From the NCBI RefSeq assembly GCF_001748085.1, contig NZ_BBZK01000008.1, positions 186,001 through 250,000 of the forward strand: a stretch of DNA of 64,000 bases, in the 5' to 3' direction. Shown piece after piece: positions 1 through 9,055 of this stretch. The notes beneath the pieces are model-generated. The model searched no databases, had not been told where the DNA came from, and saw nothing but the letters and a program-made list of their open reading frames with translations. Position 1 is the first letter of the stretch; each line of letters opens with the position of its first letter. This stretch comes from Streptomyces sp. TP-A0874. Its GTDB lineage: Bacteria > Actinomycetota > Actinomycetes > Streptomycetales > Streptomycetaceae. The position numbers and the translations under genes are program-made.

Positions 1-68
1 CGTACGGCCTCGGGTTTCCGGCCCGGGCCGGTCACGATGGGTGGCACGTACGTCACGAGGAGGCGCCG

Positions 69-548
69 ATGAGCAGCGACGGATTCACCACCTGCCTGTG
101 GTTCGACGGGCAGGCCGAGGAGGCGGCGGAGTTCTACGTCTCGGTCTTCGACGACTCCAGGCTGGGGAGGACCCTCCGCTACACGGAGGCCGGCGGCGGG
201 CCCGCCGGTTCCGTCATGACCGTCGAATTCGAGATCAACGGCCAGCGGTTCGTCGCACTCAACGGCGGCCCGGAGTTCACCTTCAGCGAGGCCGTCTCCT
301 TCCAGATCCACTGCGCCGACCAGGCGGAGGTGGACCGCTACTGGAGCAGGCTCACCGACGGCGGCGAGGAGGTGCAGTGCGGCTGGCTCAAGGACAGGTT
401 CGGGGTGTCCTGGCAGGTCGTCCCCACCGAGCTCCTCGAACTGCTCGCGGACCCCGATCCGGAGAAGGCCGAGCGCGTCACCAGGGCGATGTTCTCCATG
501 GTCAAGCTCGATATCGCCGAACTCCGCAGAGCCCACGCCGGTACGTGA
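69..548 (+). CDS. VOC family (PhnB-like) protein
   Basis: The protein has 159 residues and a single PhnB/glyoxalase-like (vicinal oxygen chelate) domain. It opens with TTCLWFDGQAEEAAEFY, typical of this subgroup, and ends in a helix rich in MFSMVKLD. This subgroup was once mislabelled 3-demethylubiquinone methyltransferase, and its substrate is usually unknown. The ATG follows GAGGAGGCGCCG, a strong ribosome binding site, so I prefer it to the overlapping frame starting at 41. It stands alone on this strand, convergent with mnmA. The family call is firm; the function is unknown. Confidence 0.88.
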   Translation: MSSDGFTTCLWFDGQAEEAAEFYVSVFDDSRLGRTLRYTEAGGGPAGSVMTVEFEINGQRFVALNGGPEFTFSEAVSFQIHCADQAEVDRYWSRLTDGGEEVQCGWLKDRFGVSWQVVPTELLELLADPDPEKAERVTRAMFSMVKLDIAELRRAHAGT

Positions 549-625
549 CGACGCTGGGGCGAGACGTCACGGTCGCCGGGAGTCCCGCAGTCCGTCCCGG
601 GTGTCCGGGCCAGGCGCGGCGCGGC

Positions 626-1777
626 TCAGCCGCCGGGTGCGGCCGCGGCCCGGTCCGCCGCGGCGATCGTCGCGGAGCCGACGACGCGGGTGCCGTCGTA
701 GAGGACGATCGCCTGCCCGGGGGCCACGCCGCGGACGGGTTCGGTGAAGGTGACCCGGAGCCCCTCCTCGGTGGGCTCGGCGACCACGGGAGTCTCGCCG
801 CCGTGGGCCCGCAGCTGCGCGGTGTAGGCGGCGGGACCCACGGGCGCGGTGCCGCACCAGCGGGGCCTGATCGCGGTCAGGGCGGTGACGTCCAAGGCCT
901 CTTCGGGACCGACGGTCACGGTGTTGTTGACCGGTGAGATGTCGAGGACGTAGCGGGGTTTGCCGTCCGGGGCCGGGACACCGAGCCGCAGGCCCTTGCG
1001 CTGACCGATGGTGAAGCCGTACGCGCCCTGGTGGGTGCCGAGTTTGGCCCCCGCCTCGTCCACGATGTCGCCTTCCGCGGCGCCCAGCCGTCGGGCCAGG
1101 AAACCCCGGGTGTCACCGTCGGCGATGAAGCAGATGTCGTGGCTGTCCGGCTTCTCGGCCACCGAGAGGCCGCGCCGCTCGGCCTCCGCTCGGATCTCGC
1201 TCTTCGTGGTGCGGGTGTCACCCAGCGGGAACATGGCGTGCGCGAGCTGGCGCTCGTCGAGTACTCCGAGCACGTAGGACTGGTCCTTCGCCTGGTCGGA
1301 GGCGCGGTGCAGCTCTCGGGAGCCGTCCTCGCGGCGAACGACCGTCGCGTAGTGGCCGGTGCAGACGGCGTCGAAGCCGAGGGCGAGCGCCTTGTCGAGC
1401 AGCGCCGCGAACTTGATCTTCTCATTGCACCGCAGGCAGGGGTTGGGCGTGCGGCCGGCCGCGTACTCGGCGACGAAGTCGTCCACCACGTCCTCGCGGA
1501 AGCGCTCGGCGAGGTCCCACACGTAGAAGGGGATGCCGATGACGTCGGCGGCCCGGCGGGCGTCGTGGGAGTCCTCGATGGTGCAGCAGCCGCGGGCGCC
1601 GGTGCGGAAGGACTTCGGGTTGGCGGAGAGCGCCAGGTGCACACCGGTCACGTCGTGTCCGGCCTCGGCCGCGCGGGCGGCGGCCACGGCGGAGTCCACC
1701 CCGCCGGACATCGCGGCCAGGACACGGAGACGGTCGCCGTCGCGCGGACCAGAGGGAGCACCAGGAGAATCAGTCAT
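626..1777 (-). CDS. mnmA: tRNA-specific 2-thiouridylase MnmA
   Basis: The protein has 383 residues. It activates U34 of Lys, Glu and Gln tRNAs with ATP and inserts sulfur to give 2-thiouridine. The PP-loop SGGVDS lies at residues 24-29. The two catalytic cysteines lie in NPCLRCNEKIKF and SHDICFIADGD, and the C-terminal part carries the central and beta-barrel domains (GFTIGQRKGLRLG). The length fits the family. A cysteine desulfurase lies 1 kb away on the same strand (2807-3976), as expected for a sulfur donor partner. The start is ATG after a modest AGGG site. Confidence 0.97.
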   Translation of the reverse strand: MTDSPGAPSGPRDGDRLRVLAAMSGGVDSAVAAARAAEAGHDVTGVHLALSANPKSFRTGARGCCTIEDSHDARRAADVIGIPFYVWDLAERFREDVVDDFVAEYAAGRTPNPCLRCNEKIKFAALLDKALALGFDAVCTGHYATVVRREDGSRELHRASDQAKDQSYVLGVLDERQLAHAMFPLGDTRTTKSEIRAEAERRGLSVAEKPDSHDICFIADGDTRGFLARRLGAAEGDIVDEAGAKLGTHQGAYGFTIGQRKGLRLGVPAPDGKPRYVLDISPVNNTVTVGPEEALDVTALTAIRPRWCGTAPVGPAAYTAQLRAHGGETPVVAEPTEEGLRVTFTEPVRGVAPGQAIVLYDGTRVVGSATIAAADRAAAAPGG

Positions 1778-2064
1778 AGCCCTATCAGAGTACGCACCGG
1801 AAGGCGGGCCGCGCCGCCCACTCCTCGCACTTCACCATGCGACTCCCTCCCGGGACTCTCCGTGGCCAGCGGGACGGGGGCGGAGGAACATCGGGGGCGG
1901 CGAGCGCGTTCTCGATGCGAAGCGGCCGGGCGGGGACCGGCCGTCAGCCGTTCCCGACCTGACCTGCGGGAGCCCGGCGGAGGCGCGGAAACCCGGCGAC
2001 GGGGTTCTGCTGGAACGGTCGACCACACCGGGCGGCCGGTGTGCGACGCGAGGGAGGAGCAGCC

Positions 2065-2739
2065 ATGGAGTCGCGGTCCGGTCGGGGGATCAGCCGCCGC
2101 ACGCTTCTGGTGGGCGGTGCGGCAGCGGTGGGGGCCGCGGCCTATCTCCACTCGCGCGGCGAGTCCGGGGGCGGGTCGCAGAGCGGCCCGCGCGAGCCCA
2201 GGAAGGAGGGGCAGGTCGACCACTGGAACGCGGAGTGGATACCGGCCTCGCCGGCGAACTTCCGACTCGCCCGGCGTCCGGAGGACTTCTCGGTGGACCG
2301 GGTCGTCATCCACATGCCGCAGGCCACGTACCCGATCACGCTCAAGGTCTTCCGGGACCCCGCTCACCGGGCCGCGGCCCATTACGTGGTGCGCTCCTCG
2401 GACGGCCATGTCGCCCAGATGGTGCGGGAGCTGGACGTGGCCTACCACGCTGGTAACCGTCTGTACAACAATCGCAGCATAGGGATAGAGCACGAGGGGT
2501 GGATCGACCAGCCGGCCTATCTGACCGATGCGATGTACCGCTCGTCCGCCGAGCTGGTGGCCGGGATATGCGAGCGGTACGGCATCCCGCGGGACCGGGA
2601 GCACATCGTGGGGCACGTCGAGGTGCCCGGCACCGACCACGTCTGCCCGGGTCCCAACTGGGACTGGGACCACTACATGAGGCTGCTTCGGCGGGCCAGC
2701 GTGCCCAAGGCCACCGCCCCCTGGCGCGACCGCGCCTGA
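2065..2739 (+). CDS. Tat-exported N-acetylmuramoyl-L-alanine amidase (Amidase_2)
   Basis: The protein has 224 residues and cleaves the amide between muramic acid and the stem peptide of peptidoglycan outside the cell. A twin-arginine signal (GISRRTLLVGG plus an alanine-rich core) occupies about residues 8-33. The Amidase_2/PGRP domain follows, with VVIHMPQ, HYVVRSSDGHVAQMV, YHAG, SIGIEHEG and GHVEVPG; the histidines of the first and last are likely zinc ligands. The ATG at 2065 follows GAGGGAGGAG, a much better site than the in-frame GTG at 2041. It lies between mnmA and the cysteine desulfurase on the opposite strand. Confidence 0.9.
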   Translation: MESRSGRGISRRTLLVGGAAAVGAAAYLHSRGESGGGSQSGPREPRKEGQVDHWNAEWIPASPANFRLARRPEDFSVDRVVIHMPQATYPITLKVFRDPAHRAAAHYVVRSSDGHVAQMVRELDVAYHAGNRLYNNRSIGIEHEGWIDQPAYLTDAMYRSSAELVAGICERYGIPRDREHIVGHVEVPGTDHVCPGPNWDWDHYMRLLRRASVPKATAPWRDRA

Positions 2740-2756
2740 CTCGGCCCAGCGTGACC

Positions 2757-2777
2757 GGGGGCGGGACCGGCGCCCCC
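2757..2777. terminator. Hairpin between convergent genes
   Basis: GGGGGCG and CGCCCCC form a 7-bp stem around a 7-nt loop, between the convergent ends of the amidase and the cysteine desulfurase. No U-tract is present, which is usual for streptomycete terminators. Confidence 0.45.
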
Positions 2778-2806
2778 TCCGGGGCGGGCGGTCCGGGCGG
2801 GACGTC

Positions 2807-3976
2807 TCAGCTCAACCCGGCCTTCCTCGCCCGCTGAACGGCGGGCCCGATCGCCTCCGCGACCTCCTCCACATCGGCCTTGGTCGAGGTGTGGCCGAGG
2901 GAGAACCGCAGCGTCCCCCGGGCGAGATCCGGGTCGGCGCCGGCGGCCAGCAGCACATGGCTGGGCTGTGCGACCCCCGCGGTGCAGGCCGAGCCGGTCG
3001 AGCACTCGATGCCCTGGGCGTCCAGCAGGAGCAGCAGGGAGTCGCCCTCGCAACCGGGGAAGGAGAAGTGCGCGTTGCCGGGCAGGCGGCCGGCGGGCTC
3101 GGGGTCGCCGTTGAGGACGGCCTCGGGTACGGCGGCGCGTACCGCGGCGATGAGGGAGTCGCGTAGACCGGCGACCTCCCGGGCGAACCGCTCGCGGTCC
3201 TCGGTGGCGTGCCGGGCGGCGGCGGCGAAGCCGGCAATGGCCGGCACGTCCAGCGTGCCGGAGCGCACCTGCCGTTCCTGCCCGCCGCCGTGCAGCAGCG
3301 GCACGGGGGCCTGCGAGCGGCCGAGCAGCAGTGCGCCGACACCGTACGGGCCGCCGATCTTGTGGGCGGAGACGGTCATGGCGGCGAGGCCGGAGGCGGT
3401 GAAGTCCACGTCGAGCTGTCCGACCGCCTGGACCGCGTCGGCGTGCAGCGGTACGCCGTACTCCGCGGCGACCTCGGCCAGTTCCCGGACCGGCATGACG
3501 GTGCCGATCTCGTTGTTGGCCCACATCACGGTGGCGAGCGCGACATCGTCCGGGTTGCGCTCGATGGCCGTGCGGAGCGCTTCCGGATGGACCCGGCCGA
3601 GGTGGTCGACGGCCAGCTCTTCGACGTGTGCTCCCTGGTGTTCGGCGAGCCACTGCACCACGTCGAGGACGGCGTGGTGCTCCACCGGGCTGGTGAGCAC
3701 CCGGATCCGGCGCGGGTCGGCGTCCCGCCGGGCCCAGTAGAGGCCCTTGACGGCGAGGTTGTCGGCCTCGGTGCCGCCCGCGGTGTAGACGATCTCGCTG
3801 GGGCGGGCTCCGAGGGCGGCGGCCAACGTCTCCCGCGACTCCTCGACGGTGCGGCGGGCCCGGCGCCCCGCACCGTGGAGGGAGGAGGCGTTTCCGGTGA
3901 CGCCGAGCTGTCCGGTCATCGCCCGCACCGCCTCCGGGAGCATCGGGGTGGTGGCGGCGTGGTCGAGGTAAGCCAT
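2807..3976 (-). CDS. Cysteine desulfurase (IscS/NifS family)
   Basis: The protein has 389 residues. It is a PLP enzyme that removes sulfur from cysteine and carries it as a persulfide for tRNA thiolation or Fe-S assembly. The PLP lysine is in SAHKIGGPYGVG (near residue 205) and the persulfide cysteine in STGSACTAG (near 329). HAATTP at the N terminus and NNEIGT and HADAVQ in the middle are family signatures. No SUF or ISC scaffold genes adjoin it. Its position next to mnmA suggests it feeds tRNA 2-thiouridine synthesis; that link is inferred. Confidence 0.96.
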   Translation of the reverse strand: MAYLDHAATTPMLPEAVRAMTGQLGVTGNASSLHGAGRRARRTVEESRETLAAALGARPSEIVYTAGGTEADNLAVKGLYWARRDADPRRIRVLTSPVEHHAVLDVVQWLAEHQGAHVEELAVDHLGRVHPEALRTAIERNPDDVALATVMWANNEIGTVMPVRELAEVAAEYGVPLHADAVQAVGQLDVDFTASGLAAMTVSAHKIGGPYGVGALLLGRSQAPVPLLHGGGQERQVRSGTLDVPAIAGFAAAARHATEDRERFAREVAGLRDSLIAAVRAAVPEAVLNGDPEPAGRLPGNAHFSFPGCEGDSLLLLLDAQGIECSTGSACTAGVAQPSHVLLAAGADPDLARGTLRFSLGHTSTKADVEEVAEAIGPAVQRARKAGLS

Positions 3977-4051
3977 GGTGAGCCCGATTCTACGGGCCGC
4001 CCCCAGGCGGTGTCCGTGACCGGCGGCCCGACCCCGTCGGAGAGGGGCGGA

Positions 4052-4897
4052 TCAGTCAGCGAGGGCGCGGGCCAGTTGGCGGGACTGCGCGACCAGCCGG
4101 TCCTGGCTGTCCCAGATCTCCGCGTCCTCCTCCAGGAAGCCGCCGGCGAGGTTGCGGGTGGTGATCGCGACCCGGAGCGGGCCGGGGGCCGGACGGGCCC
4201 GGACGTGAGCGGTCAGCTCGACGGTCGGGACCCAGCCGCTCAGCCCGAGTTCGAAGGCGGTGGGCGGGAAGGCGTCGACCGCGAGCAGGAGTGAGAAGGG
4301 ATCGGCGTCGCGCCGGTCGGCCAGCGCGAACCAGCCGCGCATCTCGCCGCGTCCGGAGGGTGCGCCGAGGGCCCAGCCGACGGTCTCCGGGTCGAGGCGC
4401 ACGTCGAGGCGGTCGAGGATGGCGTTGCTGCCCGGGACCGGCGCGCTGTCCTGGGGCGCGTCGCCGCTTCCCAGGCAGTGCTCGTAGGGCGGCAGCGCGG
4501 GCGGCTTCGCCGAGGTGCGGACATCGTCCGGCAGGGTGCCGTGGTCGCCGTATGCCGCCATGACCCGCACCCGCTCCACCTCGGCGCCGTCCTCGTCGAA
4601 CTGGACGAGGGAGGCCTGCCCGGTGGACATGGAGCGGCCGGCGCGCACCTGCTCCGTCCGGATCACGGCCGGGCCCGGTCGGGAGGCCGTGAGGTAGTGC
4701 GCGGTGATGGTGAAGGGGTGGGGGTGCGGGAGGGTGTCCGCGAGGGCTCGGCCCATCATCGCGAGCAGATAGCCGCCGTTGACGGCCCGGATGACCGTCC
4801 AGCCCGATGACAGCTCCGCGTCGTAGACGCCGGGCGCCCGCAGCGCCACCGCCGTGTCCCGGTCGAACTCGCTGTCCCCGATGGTTGCCTGTGCCAT
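4052..4897 (-). CDS. Acyl-CoA thioesterase family protein (double hotdog)
   Basis: The protein has 281 residues. The layout matches TesB-like or 4HBT_3-type acyl-CoA thioesterases: an N-terminal hotdog with GGYLLAMMGRAL and TITAHYLTASRPGPAVI, and a C-terminal hotdog with LGLSGWVPTVELTAHVRARPAPGPLRV. Such enzymes hydrolyse acyl-CoA to free acid and CoA. It is transcribed alone. Two candidate operators lie just upstream of the start (see the entry at 4900-4934). The substrate cannot be read from the sequence. Confidence 0.82.
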   Translation of the reverse strand: MAQATIGDSEFDRDTAVALRAPGVYDAELSSGWTVIRAVNGGYLLAMMGRALADTLPHPHPFTITAHYLTASRPGPAVIRTEQVRAGRSMSTGQASLVQFDEDGAEVERVRVMAAYGDHGTLPDDVRTSAKPPALPPYEHCLGSGDAPQDSAPVPGSNAILDRLDVRLDPETVGWALGAPSGRGEMRGWFALADRRDADPFSLLLAVDAFPPTAFELGLSGWVPTVELTAHVRARPAPGPLRVAITTRNLAGGFLEEDAEIWDSQDRLVAQSRQLARALAD

Positions 4898-4899
4898 AC

Positions 4900-4934
4900 G
4901 GGTACGCTACCCCGAAATGTTACTGATGGGTAGC
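4900..4934. promoter_or_regulatory. Candidate operators upstream of the thioesterase
   Basis: Positions 4900-4912 read GGGTACGCTACCC, a 5-bp inverted repeat around CGC that nearly touches the start codon. Positions 4919-4934 read GTTACTGATGGGTAGC, an imperfect 16-bp dyad of a shape seen at TetR-type lipid regulators. Reversed, TAACAT in this stretch could be part of a -10 element. The role is inferred. Confidence 0.4.
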
Positions 4935-4996
4935 TCGGCTGCCGGCCGGCCAGGTGATCCTCCACACGCGCCGCGGCCGCCGTACCGACCGGGCCC

Positions 4997-5656
4997 TCAC
5001 CCCTCCTCGGTCACCGAGGAGCTGCGGTTCCAGGCCCTCGGAGCACGCCAGTCGTAGTGGATGGCGAGCAGCCGGATGACGAACGCGGCCGCCGCGGCCA
5101 GCGCGCTCGTGGCGGCGTTGAACGCCCCGAAGCGGATGAGCAGCACGGTGGCCGTCGAGCCCACGATGGCGGGTACCGCGTAGATCTCCCGGTCCCAGCG
5201 GAGCAGCGAGGGCGTTTCGTTGGCGAGGACGTCCCGCACCACACCGCCGCCGGCGGCGGTGACCAGCCCGAGCGCCGCCGACGCGGTGAGGCCCAGCCCG
5301 TACTCGTACGCCTTGACGCTGCCGACGACGCAGAAGAGGCCGAGCCCCGCCGCGTCGAAGACCGCGACGGCCCGGTTGATCCGCTCCACCTGGGGATGGA
5401 GGAAGAAGACGAGGGCGGCGGCCACCAGCGTCGGGAGGAAGTAGCCCGGGTCGGTGAAGGCCGCGGGCGGCACCGCCCCGATGATCAGGTCGCGGACCAG
5501 TCCGCCGCCCAGCCCGGTGACCGCCGCGAGCACCGCGATGCCGAACACGTCGAAGTTCTTCCGCACGGCGAGCAGCCCGCCGGATATCGCGAAGACGAAG
5601 ATCCCGGCGAGATCGAGCGAGTGGAGCAGGGACGGCGTGAACAGGTCGGTGAGCAC
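4997..5656 (-). CDS. Trimeric intracellular cation (TRIC) channel family protein
   Basis: The protein has 219 residues and two tandem UPF0126/TRIC repeats, each with three predicted membrane helices and a GGG-x-x-RD motif (GGGLVRD and GGGVVRD). A seventh hydrophobic stretch lies near the C terminus. Bacterial TRIC proteins form homotrimeric potassium-selective channels; some relatives are annotated as glycine transporters. The start is GTG. It lies 60 bp from the end of the oligopeptide operon but shows no sign of belonging to it. Confidence 0.9.
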   Translation of the reverse strand: MLTDLFTPSLLHSLDLAGIFVFAISGGLLAVRKNFDVFGIAVLAAVTGLGGGLVRDLIIGAVPPAAFTDPGYFLPTLVAAALVFFLHPQVERINRAVAVFDAAGLGLFCVVGSVKAYEYGLGLTASAALGLVTAAGGGVVRDVLANETPSLLRWDREIYAVPAIVGSTATVLLIRFGAFNAATSALAAAAAFVIRLLAIHYDWRAPRAWNRSSSVTEEG

Positions 5657-5716
5657 CCGGCAATTCTGCCGGGTCCTCCTCGAACAGCTCTTCGCGCCCC
5701 TGCCCGGCCCCGGGCC

Positions 5717-6868
5717 TCAGCCCGCCTCGGTCTCCCGATCGGGCGGGCTGCCCTCCGCGGACCGCCCCGGCGCCTCCTCCGGGTGGTGGCAGGCCACCTG
5801 GTGGCCGGTGCGCAGCTGGACCAGCGGCGGCTCCTGCTGCTTGCAGACCTCCGTCGCCTTCCAGCACCGGGTGTGGAAGCGGCAGCCGGCCGGCGGCGAG
5901 ATGGGGGACGGCACATCGCCCCGCAGCAGGATCCGCTCCCGCGCACCGCGCCGTTTCGGGTCCGGCACCGGCACCGCGGACATCAGCGCCTTGGTGTACG
6001 GGTGCAGGGGCGCCTCGTACAGGGACTTGCGGTCCGCCAGTTCGACGATCTTGCCGAGGTACATCACCGCGATCCGGTCGGAGACATGGCGGATGACCGA
6101 CAGGTCGTGCGCGATGATCACATAGGTGAGCCCCAGCTCCTCCTGGAGGTCGTCCAGCAGGTTGACCACCTGGGCCTGGATCGACACGTCCAGCGCGGAG
6201 ACGGGTTCGTCGGCGACCACCAGTCGGGGCTTGAGCGCCAGGGCGCGGGCGATGCCGATGCGCTGCCGCTGGCCGCCCGAGAACTCGTGCGGGTAGCGGT
6301 TGTAGTGCTCCGGACTGAGCCCCACCCGGGCCAGCAGCTCCTGGACCTCCTTCTTCACCCCGCCCTCCGGCTCGATGCCCTGGAGCTTGAAGGGGGCGCT
6401 GACGATGGCGCCGACGGTGTGCCGCGGGTTCAGCGAGGAGTACGGGTCCTGGAAGATCATCTGGATGTCGCGGCGCATCGGCCGGAGCCGACCGGGCGAC
6501 AGGTGGGTGATGTCCCGGCCGTCGAACTCGACGGTGCCGCCGGTCGGTTCGATCAGCCGGGTGATGAGCCGGCCCATCGTCGACTTGCCGCAGCCGGACT
6601 CGCCCACCACACCGAGTGTCTCCCCGGCGTGCACCTCGAAGTCCACGCCGTCCACCGCCTGCACCGCGCCGGTCTGCCGGCGCAGGATGCCCTTGGTGAT
6701 GGGGAAGTGCTTGACCAGCCCGGACACCTTCAGCAGCGGCTGCTCCGAGACGGGCCGCTGGTCGCCGGCGGCCTCGGAGCCGCGGGGCCGGGGCACGGAC
6801 TCGCCGGCCGGGGACCCGGAGTTGTCGACGACGGCATTGTCGGGCACGGCCTGATCCCTCGCAGTCAC
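5717..6868 (-). CDS. Oligopeptide ABC transporter ATPase, OppF/DppF type
   Basis: The protein has 383 residues and is the second ATPase of a peptide importer. It has Walker A GESGCGKST at residues 89-97, signature FSGGQRQRIGIARAL, Walker B LVVADEPVSALD and the C-terminal oligo_HPY extension with GCRFHTRCW. The GTG start overlaps the stop of the upstream ATPase (GTGA), which implies translational coupling. A low-complexity N-terminal extension of about 45 residues precedes the ABC domain. It is the last gene of the operon. Confidence 0.95.
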   Translation of the reverse strand: MTARDQAVPDNAVVDNSGSPAGESVPRPRGSEAAGDQRPVSEQPLLKVSGLVKHFPITKGILRRQTGAVQAVDGVDFEVHAGETLGVVGESGCGKSTMGRLITRLIEPTGGTVEFDGRDITHLSPGRLRPMRRDIQMIFQDPYSSLNPRHTVGAIVSAPFKLQGIEPEGGVKKEVQELLARVGLSPEHYNRYPHEFSGGQRQRIGIARALALKPRLVVADEPVSALDVSIQAQVVNLLDDLQEELGLTYVIIAHDLSVIRHVSDRIAVMYLGKIVELADRKSLYEAPLHPYTKALMSAVPVPDPKRRGARERILLRGDVPSPISPPAGCRFHTRCWKATEVCKQQEPPLVQLRTGHQVACHHPEEAPGRSAEGSPPDRETEAG

Positions 6869-7937
6869 AGCTTCGGCGCAATCTCTTCGGTCCAGATCCG
6901 CGCCCGGTCCTCAGCGGCCATGTGGCAGGCCGAGTAGTGCCCGGCGTCGACTTCCCGGAGCTCCGGGACGACGGTGCGGGTGAGGTTGTCCTTGGGCACG
7001 TCCGCGTAGGGGCAGCGGGGGTTGAAGGCGCAGCCGTCCGGGATGTTGATCAGGCTCGGCGGCTGTCCCTTGACCGGGATGAGCCGGTCGGTCTGGTCGC
7101 GGTCGATGCGCGGCATCGAACCCAGCAGCCCCCAGGTGTAGGGGTGGCCGGGCTCCTCGAAGACGCGCTCGGCGGGGCCGCGCTCGACGCACCGTCCGCC
7201 GTACATCACCAGCAGGTCGTCGGCGAGTTCGGCCACCACCCCCAGGTCGTGGGTGATGATGATGACCGCCGAGCCGAACTCCTTCTGCAGGTCCCGGATG
7301 AGGTCGAGGATCTGCGCCTGCACCGTGACGTCCAGGGCGGTGGTCGGCTCGTCGGCGATCAGCAGCTCCGGGTTGTTGACCAGCGCCATCGCGATCATGG
7401 CGCGCTGCCGCATACCGCCGGAGAACTCGTGCGGATAGTCGTCCACCCGCCGGTGCGGCTCCGGGATGCCGACCCGGTCGAGCATCTCGACGGCGCGTTT
7501 GCGCGCGGTCTTCTTGTCGACGTCGTGGTGCACCCGGTACGCCTCGATGATCTGCCCGCCGATGGTGTAGTACGGGTGCATCGAGGTCAGCGGGTCCTGG
7601 AAGATCATGGCCATCTGCCGGCCGCGGAGCCTGCGCACCTCCTCCGGGGAGGCGGCGAGCAGTTCCCTGCCGTCCAGCCAGATCTCACCGGACAGCCGCG
7701 CGTTGGAGCGCCGTCCGCTGGTGACCCGGTGCAGCCCCATCACCGCGAGCGAGGTCACCGACTTCCCCGAGCCGGACTCGCCGACGATGCCGAGCGTCCG
7801 ACCCCGTTCCAGCGAGAAGGAGAGCCCGTCGACGGACTTGACCAGACCGTCGTCGGTGGGGAAGTGCACCCGCAGGTCGCGGACGTCGAGGAAGGCGGTC
7901 GGCGGCGCGCCGCCCGGCTCCTTGCTGGTCGGGTCGG

Positions 7938-7941
<4 letters not shown>
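6865..7941 (-). CDS. Oligopeptide ABC transporter ATPase, OppD/DppD type
   Basis: The protein has 358 residues and is the first ATPase of the peptide importer. Walker A GESGSGKS lies at residues 54-61, followed by signature FSGGMRQRAMIAMAL, Walker B LLIADEPTTALD and the oligo_HPY tail with GCAFNPRCPYAD. It overlaps both neighbours by 4 bp (GTGA junctions), so oppB, oppD and oppF form one coupled unit. Confidence 0.95.
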
Positions 7942-8948
<1,007 letters not shown>

Positions 8949-9055
8949 GAGGGTCGGCTTCGGGCTCTGCCGACCCGCCCCCGTCCCGGTGGGGACGGTG
9001 GGCGGGTCGGCGGCGAACCGCTGCCTTCACCTGCCTTCCACGGACAGAGCGGCGG

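Noticed and set aside
4920..6937. Long overlapping frames on both strands over the TRIC and oppF genes
   Set aside because: They are shadow frames with arginine/proline-rich nonsense composition and no start signal.
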